Assembly (NCBI GenBank): GCA_036245525.1
Contig: BTPG01000007.1
Coordinates: forward strand, 123,965,571 to 124,029,570
Length of the DNA: 64,000 bases
Direction: 5' to 3'
From: Semisulcospira habei
Taxonomy: Eukaryota > Mollusca > Gastropoda > Semisulcospiridae
Of the stretch, positions 1-10,164 are shown in pieces (the first letter of the stretch is position 1; every line of letters begins with the position of its first letter). Under the pieces are notes generated by a model that was given only the letters and a program-made list of their open reading frames with translations, made no database searches and was not told the origin of the DNA. A program made the translations under genes and the position numbers.

Positions 1-352
1 CCATATACAACAGAACGCTCTGGAGCCACATACACAAATGCTGCCAGAACATCAGATTCAGAGTTCAAAACAGACTTACCGATATTTAGAAACACAATAT
101 CCTCAGCTGCCTGCATTAAACGCAACACATGACAGGCTATAGATTTATGTACACGCACGGCCACGCCCCTTTTCAACTTTTGTGTACGTGGTGAAAAAAA
201 CACCCGATACTCTGGGAAGGTATCCTCTATTATCATTTTGCTTACACAACCAGATCTCTGAAAATGCAAAAATTTTGACATTCTTCACAGAACTGCCTAA
301 AAGAAACACTTTTCAGCTTATTCACAAGACCTTGGATATTCCATGTCATGAT
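1..352 (-). pseudogene. LINE ORF2 N-terminal endonuclease relic, cut by window edge
   Basis: On the minus strand the relic starts near 349 with MTWNIQGLVNKLKSV, which fits the start of an APE-type (exonuclease-endonuclease-phosphatase) domain of a CR1/L2/Jockey-like LINE. After one or two frameshifts around 230-290 it continues as KLKRGVAVRVHKSIACH, then EDIVFLNIGKSV and FVYVAPERSVVY, open to base 1. These resemble the 'GG(V/I)A(V/I)' and 'Y(I/V)xPE.S' blocks of LINE endonucleases. The rest of ORF2 would lie left of the window. It may belong to the same LINE type as the ORF1 relic at 2438-3342 on the same strand, but about 2 kb of other DNA separates them. Confidence 0.65.
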
Positions 353-944
353 GTGAAACACAGAGCTACCACTTTCACCACTACCACTTTCATCATCACA
401 GTGTGTAGGTGCGGGTGTGGATTTGAGTATGTGTAGCCGTGCGGCTGAATGGTGTGCAAAATGTGGGGGATTTAAAAGGGAGTCAAGATGGTAGTCATGC
501 TACTTTTATATTTATTTCTACCACAACATTAAAAAGAAGAAAAGCAGTACCTGCAAATAAACAAACAAAATAATAAGTAATGGTGCCAAAATACAATAAG
601 GCACTTGAACTAATCTACGAACAAGATAATGTGTTACATGGCTAATTAAAGTACTTGATGACATCTGTCTTGGCTTGACTTCGCGAACGAAGATTTTATA
701 GGAGTTGCCCACGGCGTCTGCAGGCTTGTTCGTGGCTGCTGATGACATACTATTCGACTAATTGAAATAGTATCAAAAAGAGCATAACCAAGCGTCATGC
801 AAAACAAAATGTAGAAAGGTATGGATAACTAAATAACACGAGGCGTATGCACATGTGATAAATAATCTCCTAGTCCTAGGCGAAACCGAAAGTGAACTAG
901 AAAACATAATGCAACCTTAAACCTTTAAAGTGAGCTGTACACAA
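353..944. other. No gene seen
   Basis: AT-rich DNA without a recognisable coding exon, palindrome or long tandem repeat. It may include decayed LINE 5' sequence next to the endonuclease relic. Confidence 0.5.
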
Positions 945-1215
945 TAACCTCTGAGGTCGCATTACAGCAGCGATGCCGTATCGTTAATTTGGTAACGATA
1001 GAGGCATGCTATTTGAGGTCGCATAACAAAACCTATTCTGCATAGTATATAATTATGAAGGTGTGCTACTTGAGGTCGCATAACAAAAGCGTTCTCTATC
1101 ATTTACAATGATAAGAGCGCGCTAAGCATTGTGCGCAGAACCCGTGAGGTAGCATAGCAAAAACGAGCCATCGTGAAACAGCTTTGTAATCGCAGAGACA
1201 TGCCACTGCGCCACA
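945..1215. repeat. Four-unit degenerate tandem repeat, most units with an internal hairpin
   Basis: The phrase TGAGGTCGCATAACAAAA recurs with small changes near 951, 1012, 1071 and 1147, so units are about 60-76 bp. Between the phrases three units hold different short inverted repeats: ATCGTTA/TAACGAT near 980, GCATA/TATG near 1038 and ATCATT/AATGAT near 1098. The hairpin stem differs between units while the flanking phrase is kept. The fourth unit is more decayed. Function unknown. Confidence 0.6.
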
Positions 1216-2437
1216 GCGAGAGAAAGTTGGTAGCTACCCTCAAGGTACTACGCATGTGTCCAAAAAGAAAAGTATCTAGTCAATGAATTGAATAAGTCAA
1301 TAGATCAGTCATATAATGAAACATGATTACTGATTACCCAAATATATGGCATATATGGCTGGGCACTAAAGACTAATAGTGGACAGTATACATAGTTAAA
1401 CCTCATAAAACCGTATAGTGTGCCAATAAATGAGCATCAACTTGTCATGCAACAATAATACTAAATCATAAAGTCGTAAGTCACGATTGCCAGTCTTCGA
1501 TACGCAAATTAGATTTCTAAGATCTCCTGCCATGCAATAGCTTCAAGCAGGAAACCAACATAGACTCTTGTGCTATCCTACACTGGGCTGCGCTGCTGGG
1601 CAGTTAGTTACAGCAGTCAAAGCATGCGATCCGCCTCACTGGTAGGAAGGTCAGCTAATGCATTACTTGACGTTGATTTTCTTACCAACAGCTCTAGACA
1701 TTTTTAGCTGATAATCTCCGATTTAATATTCTGTGATCGAAATATCTCCTCACTAATCTGGAAGTAACAAAAGGTGAAATACCACAAAGTTACAGCAGTC
1801 GCAGTATGCATGATCTATGCGATACCTGGCAATCATGAGAAATGACCATCAACATAATCATCAAATACACAAAACAAAAATAAACTATTGTAAAAATTCT
1901 ACTTACAGGACAGAAACGTAAGTCAGTTGTAAATAAAACAGAATGTAGTTGAATGCTGGCCGGCCAAGGCGCACAAGTTGCCCGGCTGAACTTCAACCGC
2001 CACCGCCCAGAACCCGCAAAGAGACTGGAATCTGGCGCTTAGTCAGCACTATATCAAGGATGGCGGGAAAAGATACTTGTACGTATCGCTGGTCACGTAA
2101 ACCATCTACAGACACCACGCGCGCTTATGAAAGAAAAGAGTACTGCACGCGCACACGCGATAAGGTACTATCAGGGTACTATAGTCAGTAATGGTGTACT
2201 CACAGCTAGCGGCTGAATGCAGGAAAATCCAAGGCCGGTTAGGGGAAAAATTGCTATGTGCGGGTGATGATAATTAGCAAGCCAAAACCCGCTCTGTTAC
2301 ATATGGGCACTTGAGTGTGTGTGTGTGTGTGCAGCCGGTATGTCGTCCTTTGAAGACACATGGTGAGGTCCCAGGGGGTCTGAATGAGGGACGGGCTGTC
2401 TTCTCCTGGTTGCTGGGTCAACACGCCGGCCTGCCCC
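1216..2437. other. No gene seen
   Basis: Mostly AT-rich unique-looking sequence, with a short GC-richer part near 1950-2200 and a short (TG)n near 2317-2331. The small ORFs here have no recognisable family and no splice-consistent context. Confidence 0.5.
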
Positions 2438-3342
2438 TCATTTCTGCCCCCTGCGCTCCACAAGCCCCTGAGTAGCAGCGTCGTATGCGTGGGTCTTTCC
2501 CTCAACAACGAGGGAGTCGAAGCGGAGGAAAGCCTTCTTACCCGCCTGCTTGGCCTCCTTGAGGAAGGGTAGCAGCTTGCGGCGCACGTCCCTCACCCGA
2601 GGGGTGAAGTCCTCAGAGATGTAGACCCGGGACTTGTTCTCCTTCAGCGTTCTGCGCTCAAACAGGATCCGCTCCTTGTCTTTGTACTTGTTGAAGCACA
2701 CGATGATGGGGTGGGGCGCCTTGCCCCCCTTCAGACGATGGGCACGCTCCACCTCCATCTCCTCCTCTATGCCCATCTCGTCCTTCAACATTGACTTGAC
2801 AGCGGCTTTCTCACAGTCCGCCCAAGTCTCTGAGCGCCCCTGGGGGTGGGGGATTCCGTGAAAGATCAGATTCTTGCGCCTGCTCCGCCCCTCCAAATCA
2901 TCCAGCTTATCCTCCAGCTGCGTAACTTTCTCTTACAACTCAAAGTCACTCTGAACTTTGTCCATCTGCTCCTGCATTGTAGCTTTTATACTGTCCATCT
3001 TTTTGTTCATCACGTTCAACATTTTAAACACATCAGCAATAGTCGGCTCAGACACTGCGTTTGCCTCACCCCCGGGCGACTGATTGTCTTGATTCCCAGG
3101 CATGTCAAAAGAGTCTGTCGTGTTGGTGGGCCTGGATTCGCTTCAACATCGCCACACCGGAGCAGAATGCCGACCAAAAACACGAGTATGACTGCCACCG
3201 GTCCGCTGACACTGACAGTGCGGTAACGTATGGCTGCCTTCCTCTGTGCTTTGCGTGCCATGAAGTTTTGAAAAATCCAGTAAATAGTACCGCAAGTGGC
3301 ACGAAAAGCTACCGAACTGATCGGCATGATGAGCAGAATCAC
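2438..3342 (-). pseudogene. LINE ORF1 relic with N-terminal 2A-like motif
   Basis: Reading leftward, the first part (3342-3016) has a hydrophobic run VAVILVFLVGILL followed by CGDVEANPGP, the 2A ribosome-skipping signature. A frameshift near 3040 and an in-frame TAA near 2934 interrupt a predicted coiled coil (VFKMLNVMNKKMDSIKATM, then VTQLEDKLDDLEGRSRR). The last part (2896-2438) reads RRKNLIFHGIPHPQ, VERAHRLKGGKAPHPIIVCF and later KAFLRFDSLVVEGK, the RRM plus C-terminal arrangement of L1-type ORF1 proteins (Transposase_22). Such proteins bind LINE RNA. No ORF2 follows directly, so the copy is incomplete and dead. Confidence 0.8.
3127..3153 (-). other. 2A-like motif GDVEANPGP
   Basis: The nine codons match the D-V/I-E-x-N-P-G-P consensus, where the ribosome skips the last Gly-Pro bond. 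The motif follows a hydrophobic segment at about residues 49-61 counted from 3342, or 22-34 if translation starts at the Met at 3261. 2A motifs are known near the N terminus of some non-LTR retrotransposon proteins. The 2A codons are intact here although the rest of the ORF is broken. Confidence 0.85.
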
Positions 3343-3446
3343 CCTGTTCCAAAGTCACTCATTAAGTAATTATGTTGCAAAATGCTAAAAATGTGCGCTG
3401 AGCTCTTCTACTGTGTGTGACGTCGATCGTGAGCATAACTCACCTC

Positions 3447-3451
<5 letters not shown>

Positions 3452-3526
<75 letters not shown>
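3452..3526. repeat. (GT)n microsatellite
   Basis: About 37 uninterrupted GT units, followed by a G-rich run near 3527-3550. The valine/cysteine-rich ORFs over it are artefacts. Confidence 0.98.
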
Positions 3527-3532
<6 letters not shown>

Positions 3533-3660
3533 AATGGGGGGGGGGGAGGAAGTTTGTGCCCCGGCCCCTGATTCGCCCGTCATACCTCCCTCTTCATCTG
3601 CTCGCTTCCAGTTGTACACTCCACTCTCTCGTACTGCAGCCCCCACCCGGGTCTGCACTG

Positions 3661-4020
3661 GGGGATGGGGTTAACTACTTATTAGTTCCCAGGGTCACCC
3701 TGATCAGCCCCACAGGGTGGGTTTTCCTCTCTATTCTGGGGCATGTGTTTCTGTCTACCCTTGGTCCATTCACCTGTATTTTCCTTTTTTAAACTCTCCC
3801 TACTGTCTGCGCTGCCTGTAGCTCTTGATATTGGATGTGTGTTGCTAAATGGTCTTAACTTTATTTAGGCCCCATGTCGTAGGTTTATTTAACGTATTGG
3901 ACCGGCCGGCGACATACATTCAATATTCTGGTTTTTTGTTTTTGTTTTTTCACAAGCAGTGCAGGCACGTCCTGAGAAAGCCTTGTTGCTGTCGGGACGT
4001 TAATCAATGTACCATCAATC
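3661..4020 (+). repeat. Dispersed repeat family N, copy 1
   Basis: Starts at GGGGTTAACTACTT, runs through CCCCACAGGGTGGGTTTTCC, TCTGCGCTGCCTGTAGCTC and GACCGGCCGGCGACATACA, and ends at CAAGCAGTGCAGGCACG / GTCGGGACGTTAATCAATG. The GGGACGTTAA tail resembles the 3' ends of molluscan SINE or LINE elements. Other copies are at 4030, 10165, 12490 and, reversed, 36110. Confidence 0.8.
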
Positions 4021-4029
4021 AATGCCCTG

Positions 4030-4375
4030 GGGACTTGGGTGGGGTTAACTACTTTTTAGTTCCCAGGGTCGCCCTGGTCAGCCCCACAGGGTGGGTTTTC
4101 CCTTCTATTCTGGAGCATGTGTTTCTGTCTACCCTTGGTCCATTCAGCTGCATTTTCATTTTTTTTTAACTCTCCCTTCTGTCTGCGCTGTCTTTAGCTC
4201 TTGATATTGGATGTGTGTTGCAAAATGGTCTTAGATTTATTTAGCGTATTAGACCGGCTGGCGACATACATTCAATATTCTGTTTAGTTTTGTTTTTCAC
4301 AAGCAGTGCAGGCACCTCCTGAGATAGTCTTGTTGCTGTCGGGACGTTAAGCAATGTACAACCAACCAACCATCC
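4030..4375 (+). repeat. Dispersed repeat family N, copy 2 (tandem with copy 1)
   Basis: Same order of blocks as the copy just upstream, in direct orientation, ending GTCGGGACGTTAAGCAATG and an ACCAACCAACC tail. The direct tandem arrangement suggests insertion of one copy into the tail of the other. Confidence 0.8.
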
Positions 4376-5508
4376 TACTGCAGTATATTTCACGATCCGC
4401 CCCAAAAGTGTACAAATCACGAGCTGAACAGCACCAAAACAGTCCTACAATTTCAATGCAAAATGCGTGGAAATCGTTTCACCTCTCAACAAATAAGCGG
4501 TTCTGTCATCTCCCTGACTACTGTATCGGGACAAGTCGCTAACCCACACCTGTTAATGGGTTAACTGGCCCTCACTGATTTAACTTAGATTAGTTTTGTA
4601 GGTCATGTGATCAACATGCCTCGATTTTTAGTCCGAGATAACTCAGTCGTGTGATCACCCAAAACATTCCGGTGTAAGTTTGTGCTGTTTGCCGTGAAGT
4701 GTAAGTCGTGTGATCACTTGAATCGAGTTAAATTTGGCCATACGGTCTATGTCGGGTTTACCGTGTGACGGGCCTCGCTGTCTTCCAAACTGTCCGTAGT
4801 TTGTTAGCCGCCCGAAAATGCGCGTGACCCGCTACTTAGTTCGATTTAGGAAACACGCGCTATTTTGGCCCGCGTCACTTAGTTGGCCCTCCTGTGATCA
4901 GTTTACACCGAAATAAATGCACGTTCACCTGGTATAGATCACGTGTGTGACGGCCCTCATACATTTACTCCTTACAGCCTCCATGGAGGAGAGGTGGAGG
5001 GGCTTTACACCTTACCCCTTACCCCGCTCCCACCGCCTCGTTCCCCCCTCCCCGTCTCCCCTACTCAGGTTCATGTGCCACTGTCCGCTACATGTATGAC
5101 CTGGAACCGAAAAGGCTGTGTCGAATTCTCCGGAGAAATTTTAAAAGGACGAACCCGACAATAAATAAGGGCGTGGTGTCGGTTATTCAAAATAGTATGA
5201 ATGCCTTTCCATCTAATTTACAGCAAATTAAGTCAGCGTGACTTCAAACCAGAAGTGAGAAAAGTAAGACCTGACCGTTTTCTGTGTTATCCTGCCAACA
5301 AACGTTGTACCTTCAAAGGAAGGTTTTAATTGCAAAATGGCCTGAATGTACAAGAGTCCACAAGAGTTGATTGAGTCAAATACTATAGGTCTAAGTTTGC
5401 TGTTGAAGATAAAGTCACACGCATGTATACAAAAATTGTGCCAGCCGTGCTACTGCACTGCACGATACTGTTGAATCTTTACCTTCTAACTGAAGATGTA
5501 CTTTTCAG
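4376..5508. other. No confident gene; palindromic GTGTGATCAC motifs upstream of the MATH-like exon
   Basis: GTCGTGTGATCAC occurs near 4642 and 4707, with related GTGATCA sites near 4607 and 4893 and ATCACGTG near 4938. A C-rich stretch runs from 5008 to 5060. I see no exon here. The stretch ends with the acceptor-like sequence GATGTACTTTTCAG directly before the exon at 5509. Confidence 0.4.
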
Positions 5509-5640
5509 TCTCTGACCAACCCCGAGAGGGGATACATCAATGCACACGGAGAAGTGACCATCCAGACCAGCGTTACCATCACGGAGCCGCGCAAACTGGA
5601 ACCGGAAGAGCCTGAACCGAAAAAACAAAGAACAGATTAA
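5509..5640 (+). CDS. Terminal coding exon, possible MATH/TRAF-like protein C terminus
   Basis: A pyrimidine-rich acceptor (TGTACTTTTCAG, ending 5508) is followed by an open frame of 43 codons plus TAA, in phase 0. It reads SLTNPERGYINAHGEVTIQT, then SVTITEPRKLEPEEPEPKKQ and RTD. The pattern 'L-x-(N/D)P-x-(R/K)GY-I-x-(A)-x-G-x-V-x-(I/L)-x-(T/V)-x-V' fits the last strands of a MATH (meprin and TRAF homology) domain, an adaptor fold that binds partner peptides. The Glu/Pro-rich tail ends in a basic PKKQR that could be a nuclear signal. Upstream exons were not found in the 5.5 kb to the left, so the intron must be long or the earlier exons lie outside. The family assignment rests on a short segment; that this is a real exon is more certain than its name. 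Confidence 0.5.
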   Translation, partial: SLTNPERGYINAHGEVTIQTSVTITEPRKLEPEEPEPKKQRTD

Positions 5641-5689
5641 AACCTTCTTCTGCCAGGGGAAGAAGTCAAACTATATATTCTGTAAAAGC

Positions 5690-7083
5690 ATCACAGATTT
5701 ACGGAATATTCACAGATTATGGGCACAATCGAGAACCTTCAGGAGTGTGTCTCGGAGATGACTTCAAACAAATTACAGTTGAATGACGGAAAAACCGAGG
5801 CTATGATCATCCCCGAGGCTGACGAAGACGCTGACCCAGTCATTATAAATCTGTGATGCAACTGTCCCCTTCTCCCCCCATGTAACAAATCTGGGTGTCA
5901 CACTTGATAGTAGCCTGTCCATGCGCCTTCATGTGAACAACGTTTGCAGATCCGCTTATACTGAATTGCGACGTATTGCTTCAGTCCGCCACTATCTGAC
6001 ACCTGAAGCAACTAAAGTACTTTGTTTTGTCTAAATTAGACCATTGCAATGCTCTTTTGGCTGGCTGTTCCCAGTGTCTGATTGACAAACTCCAGAAAAT
6101 GCAAAACTCAGCTTCTAGGTTGATTCTTAGAGTCCCTAGATCGGATCATATCACACCCCATCTGTCTACTCTTCACTGGTTACCTGTAACAGCTAGGATT
6201 CAGAATAAATTTCATGCATGACTTACAGTTGTATTACCTGTTCCTGCCCACACTACCTCGCCTCAGTCTTTTCTCCAGCTGTATCAAGACAGAATTTGAG
6301 CTTTGCTGCTGACTCTCGAGTCCTACGTATCCCTCTCGTCAAAACAAAAGCGTTCGGTGAGAGGTCATTCAGGTACCAGCAATCCAGACCAAAAAGGTGA
6401 CTGCCAAGCGTGTGAAATGCAAAGAAGTACCCAACGGAGAAAGTAACACGCTTAGAAAAAACGGTACAACACAATTTATTAATATTTCGGGTTGAAACTG
6501 AAGGATTATTTATTAATAATCCTTCAGTTGCCACATTCCTTCTGCATATGAAGATAAGTAGCGGCTAATGTCTCTGTTTGTTTGTCTATTTTGACAAAGG
6601 GTATTTACCCGAAATATTAATAAATTGTGTTGTACCGTTTTTTCTAAGCGTGTTACTTTCTCCGTTGGGTACTTCTATTCAGGTACCAGAGCCCAGTTGT
6701 TTGGAATGACCTCCCACGCGAACTGAGATACGTGGATTCGAGAGAGGCATTCAGGCGAGCCCTAAAGACTCATCTTTTTTCTGTCTGCTACGAATGACTT
6801 TTGTCACAGACCTGTCATTTAGAAGTCATCTCTATCGCTGTTAGAAGTAGTGCGTGTGTGCGTGCCGTGCTCGCGCGTGCGAGAGTGCGAGTATGAGTCC
6901 ATAAGCGTAGCATTTTTGAATGGTGACTTTATAGATTGTGTATAGAGTGCGTTGTATTTTTTTTCTTAAATACTTTTTGTAAATTGCGTTTTGTAATTAG
7001 TTATTTTTGTACAATTAGTTTTTGTTAAGCGCCTAGAGCTCTAATCCTAATGCAAGTACTCATTATTATTATTATTATTATTA
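5690..7083 (+). pseudogene. CR1/Jockey-like LINE 3' relic, interrupted by an insertion
   Basis: Fragments of the end of a reverse transcriptase ORF: IENLQECVSEMTSNKLQLN (5726 on), then KLDHCNALLAGCSQCLIDKL and DHITPHLSTLHWLPV (6030-6190), FGERSFR at 6352, and VVWNDLPRELR...ALKTHLF (6696-6780). Several frameshifts and stops separate them. The 3' UTR runs to an (ATT)n tail at 7062-7082, typical of these LINEs. A 297-bp insertion at 6380-6676 splits the coding relic. Confidence 0.75.
6380..6676. mobile_element. Insertion with 13-bp target duplication and long inverted repeats
   Basis: ATTCAGGTACCAG occurs at 6367-6379 and again at 6677-6689, exactly where the LINE reading resumes, so this is a clean insertion. 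Inside, a block of about 68 bp starting AGAAGTACCCAACGGAGAAA (6423 on) is repeated in inverse at 6608-6676. The inverted block reaches the right target duplication exactly; on the left about 43 extra bases precede it. A 51-bp relative sits at 10541-10591. The class is not recognised. Confidence 0.75.
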
Positions 7084-7207
7084 AGCCTACATGAATATGG
7101 TCAACAAGAGGCACAGATTTTCATGAGCCATCGCAATGGCGGGGCTCATGCGGATCTTTGCCTCTTGCAGCTGCGTGGTGTTAGCTGTGTTCCCATGTAG
7201 GGGTTAA
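7081..7207. mobile_element. Family B palindromic element, TTAA-bounded
   Basis: Ends are TTAAGCCTACATG and CATGTAGGGGTTAA, an inverted pair. The core is the B hairpin: CAAGAGGCACAGATTTTCAT, a short GC-rich centre, then CTCATGCGGATCTTTGCCTC. The arms have several mismatches, so this is an older copy. Confidence 0.75.
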
Positions 7208-7237
7208 ACTAATGTGTAAGTTGACAAAATAACCGTT

Positions 7238-8687
7238 CATCATCATCATCATCAGTCCCTTGCCCGAACTGGGCGTTGGGGGGACTGAAAGGCAGCAGCA
7301 ACAGACAGTGCTCTCCACTGAGTTCTATTTTGGGCGGTGGCAAGCAAGTCTGACATCTCGAGTTCGGTCCATTCTTTTATGTTTGCGACCCAACTCTTTC
7401 TCTGACGACCTCGCCGACGACTTCCTTCGAGAGTGCCTTGGAGGATAGTCTTGGACAAGGTGTTGTGTCGGGTCACGTGGCCAAACCAAGCAAGCTTGCG
7501 CCGTTTCACGGTTGCCAGAAGGGGTTCATGTGGGCCCACCAGGGAAGTGACGATGCTCCGTACATATTCGTTGGTCTTGTGCTCGCGGTACGAGATGCGG
7601 AGCAACTTCCTCAGGCACTTGTTCTCAAAGGCCTGGATTTTCTTTTCTGAGTCTGCAAGCAGTGTCCAAGTCTCACAGCCGTAGAGTAGAATAGACACTA
7701 TGAGGGACTTGTAAAGCCTGTACTTGATGGTGAAGCTGATGGAGTTACTTCGCCATATCCTGTCCAGCCTGGCCATTGCGGATGTTGCTGTACCTATCCT
7801 GATACGGATCTCTGCTATGCAACTACCGTCTTTGGACAGGGTGGCTCCCAAGTACTTGAAGCTATTGACCTCTTCTAGCTTTTGGCCATTCATGTGAATG
7901 TTGCTGCTGCTGTCGCTTGTGGTGTTGATCATCACTTTGCTTTTGTCCGTACTGATCTCCATGCCATAAGACCCTGCGCTACTTGAAAGTTTGTCTGTCA
8001 GGTTTTGGAGCTCACTATTGCTGCCTGCCATGAGGTCAATGTCGTCTGCGAATCGAAGATTGCACAGGGATCTGCCACCAATAGAGATTGAAGTATGGTG
8101 GTCGTGGAGGGTTTCCTGCATGATCTTCTCCAGGAATATGTTGAAAAGGACAGGAGAGAGCAGGCATCCTTGACGGACACCGATCGTCGTCCTGAAGAAC
8201 TCGCCTGACTGATTGTTAAGTAGAACCGCGCTGCAGGCGTTCTTGTAAAGCGCTTCTATCATTTGGATCAGTCCCTCCTCTATGTTGAACGATCTCATGA
8301 CTTGCCAGAGTCCGTCGTGCCAGACGCGATCAAATGCTTTCCTGAAATCAATGAAGTTGTGGTAGAGTTCGCGCTGATGCTGCAGATGTTTCTCGATCAG
8401 GACGCGGCAGTTGAAAATCTGCTCTACAGTGCTTCTTCCAACTCTGAAGCCAGCCTGTTCTTCTGCCAGCAGTTCCTCGGCGAAAGTTTTGAGGCGGTTG
8501 AGAATGATTCTAAGCATTACTTTGCTAGGGTGACTTATCAGACTGATAGTTCTGTAGTTCTGGCACTGTTTCAGGTTTCCTTTCTTGGGGAGTGGGATCA
8601 CTAGAGACTGTGTCCATTCTACTGGCCATTTCTTTTGCTCCCAGATCTTTTGACAGAGTGTAGTGAGGACCTTCGTTGTTACTTCTC
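7238..8687 (-). mobile_element. 5'-truncated RTE-like LINE with intact target duplication
   Basis: CAAAATAACCGTT (13 bp) occurs at 7225-7237 and 8688-8700 and brackets the element exactly, so this is a retroposed LINE with both ends visible. On the minus strand the 3' end is a (TGA)n tail (plus-strand CATCATCAT, 7238-7254). Short-repeat tails and an almost absent 3' UTR are typical of the RTE clade. The 5' end is cut inside ORF2, before the reverse transcriptase core, so the copy cannot move by itself. The intact frame and perfect duplication suggest a recent insertion. Confidence 0.9.
7252..8687 (-). CDS. Partial reverse transcriptase of the RTE-like LINE
   Basis: About 478 uninterrupted codons, from GEVTTKVLTTLCQKIWE to the end RPVRARD. 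Visible RT blocks in order: LVIPLPKKGN, NYRTISLISHPSKVML, EEQAGFRVGRSTVEQIFN, FIDFRKAFDRVWHDGLW, VRQGCLLSPVLFNIFLE, and the catalytic FADDIDLM. The C-terminal part contains ILLYGCETWTLL and SRRRGRQRKSW. The N-terminal endonuclease is missing. The frame stays open for 64 more codons to 8880, but those bases lie outside the target duplication and are host flank read by chance. The stop codon is the first TGA of the 3' tail repeat. Confidence 0.9.
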
Positions 8688-8738
8688 CAAAATAACCGTT
8701 ACACCTTTTTAAACATTCTGTAACACTATGTTGATATC

Positions 8739-8835
8739 GTGGGAGATCCGTTCGGTGAGCAAAGGCCATCGGGCCGATGTGGGCCGCCCTTGGCGTCTGT
8801 GCGCGGGCAACGTCGGCTCGATGATCTTGTGCGCA
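8739..8835. repeat. Degenerate family E palindrome
   Basis: GGTGAGCAAAGGCCATCGGG with CCGATGTGGGCCGCCC, then GTCTGTGCGCGGGC and ACGTCGGCTCGATGAT. It is a decayed relative of the E palindrome at 19281-19390. Confidence 0.6.
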
Positions 8836-8979
8836 TTGGTTGTGTAGTCGCAACAGCAAGCAGTCCCACTGCACGATCAATACTGAAACTGAATTGGTTG
8901 AAGTTCGTTGTTAACGGGGTAAAAACTAACGAGGGTGTGAGTGAGCCGTCCTTGCTGTGCTATGAAGTGTGTTATTGTT

Positions 8980-8983
<4 letters not shown>

Positions 8984-9061
<78 letters not shown>

Positions 9062-9090
9062 GTTGTTGTTGTTGTTGTTGTTGTTGTTGG
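8984..9090. repeat. (GT)n then (TTG)n compound microsatellite
   Basis: About 37 GT units to 9058 followed by nine or ten TTG units to 9088. ORFs over it are artefacts. Confidence 0.98.
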
Positions 9091-9289
9091 CGGCTTTGGA
9101 AAGGAAAGGCAGATCTGGACTTAGGGGGGAAAAAACATCCAGTGACCGCTAGGCGTGTAACAGAACTCGAAAAAAAAAGAATTCGCCAGGCGTCATAATA
9201 TTATCCTGAATAAATACTTTTTTGTGTGTCTTATGATGATTCTGCATATAAAATCAAATATTTTTTTTTAAAAAACTAACGTATCTGTT

Positions 9290-9444
9290 TAATTATGAAG
9301 TTTGAATGTCATAAAATGAAAGACTTTTTAGCTCTTCTTCTTTGCCATAGGAGGATTCTTCGATGGGCGAAAGGGCGGTAATGACACCTTTCTTACGTGT
9401 GGTTACTCACATGACTTGTGAAAAGATGGACAGAAAACTCTTCG
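9290..9444 (+). repeat. Dispersed repeat family F, copy 1
   Basis: Shares AAGTTTGAATGTC, a weakly conserved middle, then TTGTGAAAAGATGGACAGAA and CTTCGTT with copies at 11640-11840 and 45480-45880. Function unknown. Confidence 0.5.
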
Positions 9445-9658
9445 TTAACTCATTTAGCCCCAGGACCCTGCAGCAGGAGAAGGATTGATCATGATAATTC
9501 AAGGGTATTGCCAGATGAGCTTGGCGCCTTCAGGCACCAGGCTTATCTGGCAATACCCTTGAATTATCATGATCAATCCATCTCCTGCAACTGGTACATA
9601 GTCGTTCAGTAACACTAATGAAATTGGGGGAAAGCACCCGTGGGGCTAAAAGAGTTAA
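9445..9658. mobile_element. Family A palindromic element, 214 bp
   Basis: TTAACTCATTTAGCCCCAGG at the left and GGGGCTAAAAGAGTTAA at the right are TTAA-bounded inverted ends. The core is a long hairpin with arms GATAATTCAAGGGTATTGCC and its complement around GAGCTTGGCGCC. The centre has small mismatches. This is the A-II (AATTCAA) subtype. Confidence 0.85.
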
Positions 9659-9922
9659 ATCAAGATACACATTGTGAACCAGTTTTATTGGCGTTTTGGG
9701 CTCAAATCTTTGTCAGGAAAAGTCACCTTCGACCAGTATCAATTTAACAAAGCAAACTGGAGCTTATTTGTGAGCCTTCACATGGCTTTATAGCTGTCTA
9801 GCATAATGACTCGGCGTTCAGTTTCATATAGATCACGATACAGATCTGCTGGTCCACGGTTATTTCTGTTAAATCTGACAAAAACGTGTTGTGGAAATCA
9901 CGAAGAAGGAAAGAAATACTCT

Positions 9923-9954
9923 TTAACCCTTTGGCTGTCGGTAGCGAGCCATGG
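9923..9954 (+). repeat. Family C half-element
   Basis: TTAACCCTTTGGCTGTCGGT then AGCGAGCC; only the left arm of a C element remains. Confidence 0.55.
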
Positions 9955-10164
9955 AGAAGCAAACAAGGTAGAAGCACAGCAGTGTTTCATAGTTTCCCCT
10001 TCAAATCGTGCTTCTTTGCTGGTTTTGTCTTTTATTTAAAAAAATTGTGCACTCAACTTTTTGTTCTGAAGCATATGCACCTCTTCCAACTCTGTCACTG
10101 ACTGACAGCTGCACAAGCAGTAGCTGATTATAAAGTAGTTGATTTAGGGCAGTTAATCTTTTGT

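Noticed and set aside
1670..1710. Short MSRAVGKKINVK frame as the missing FABP last exon
   Set aside because: Lacks the conserved R-x-Y/F end of the FABP C-terminal strand and a convincing acceptor.
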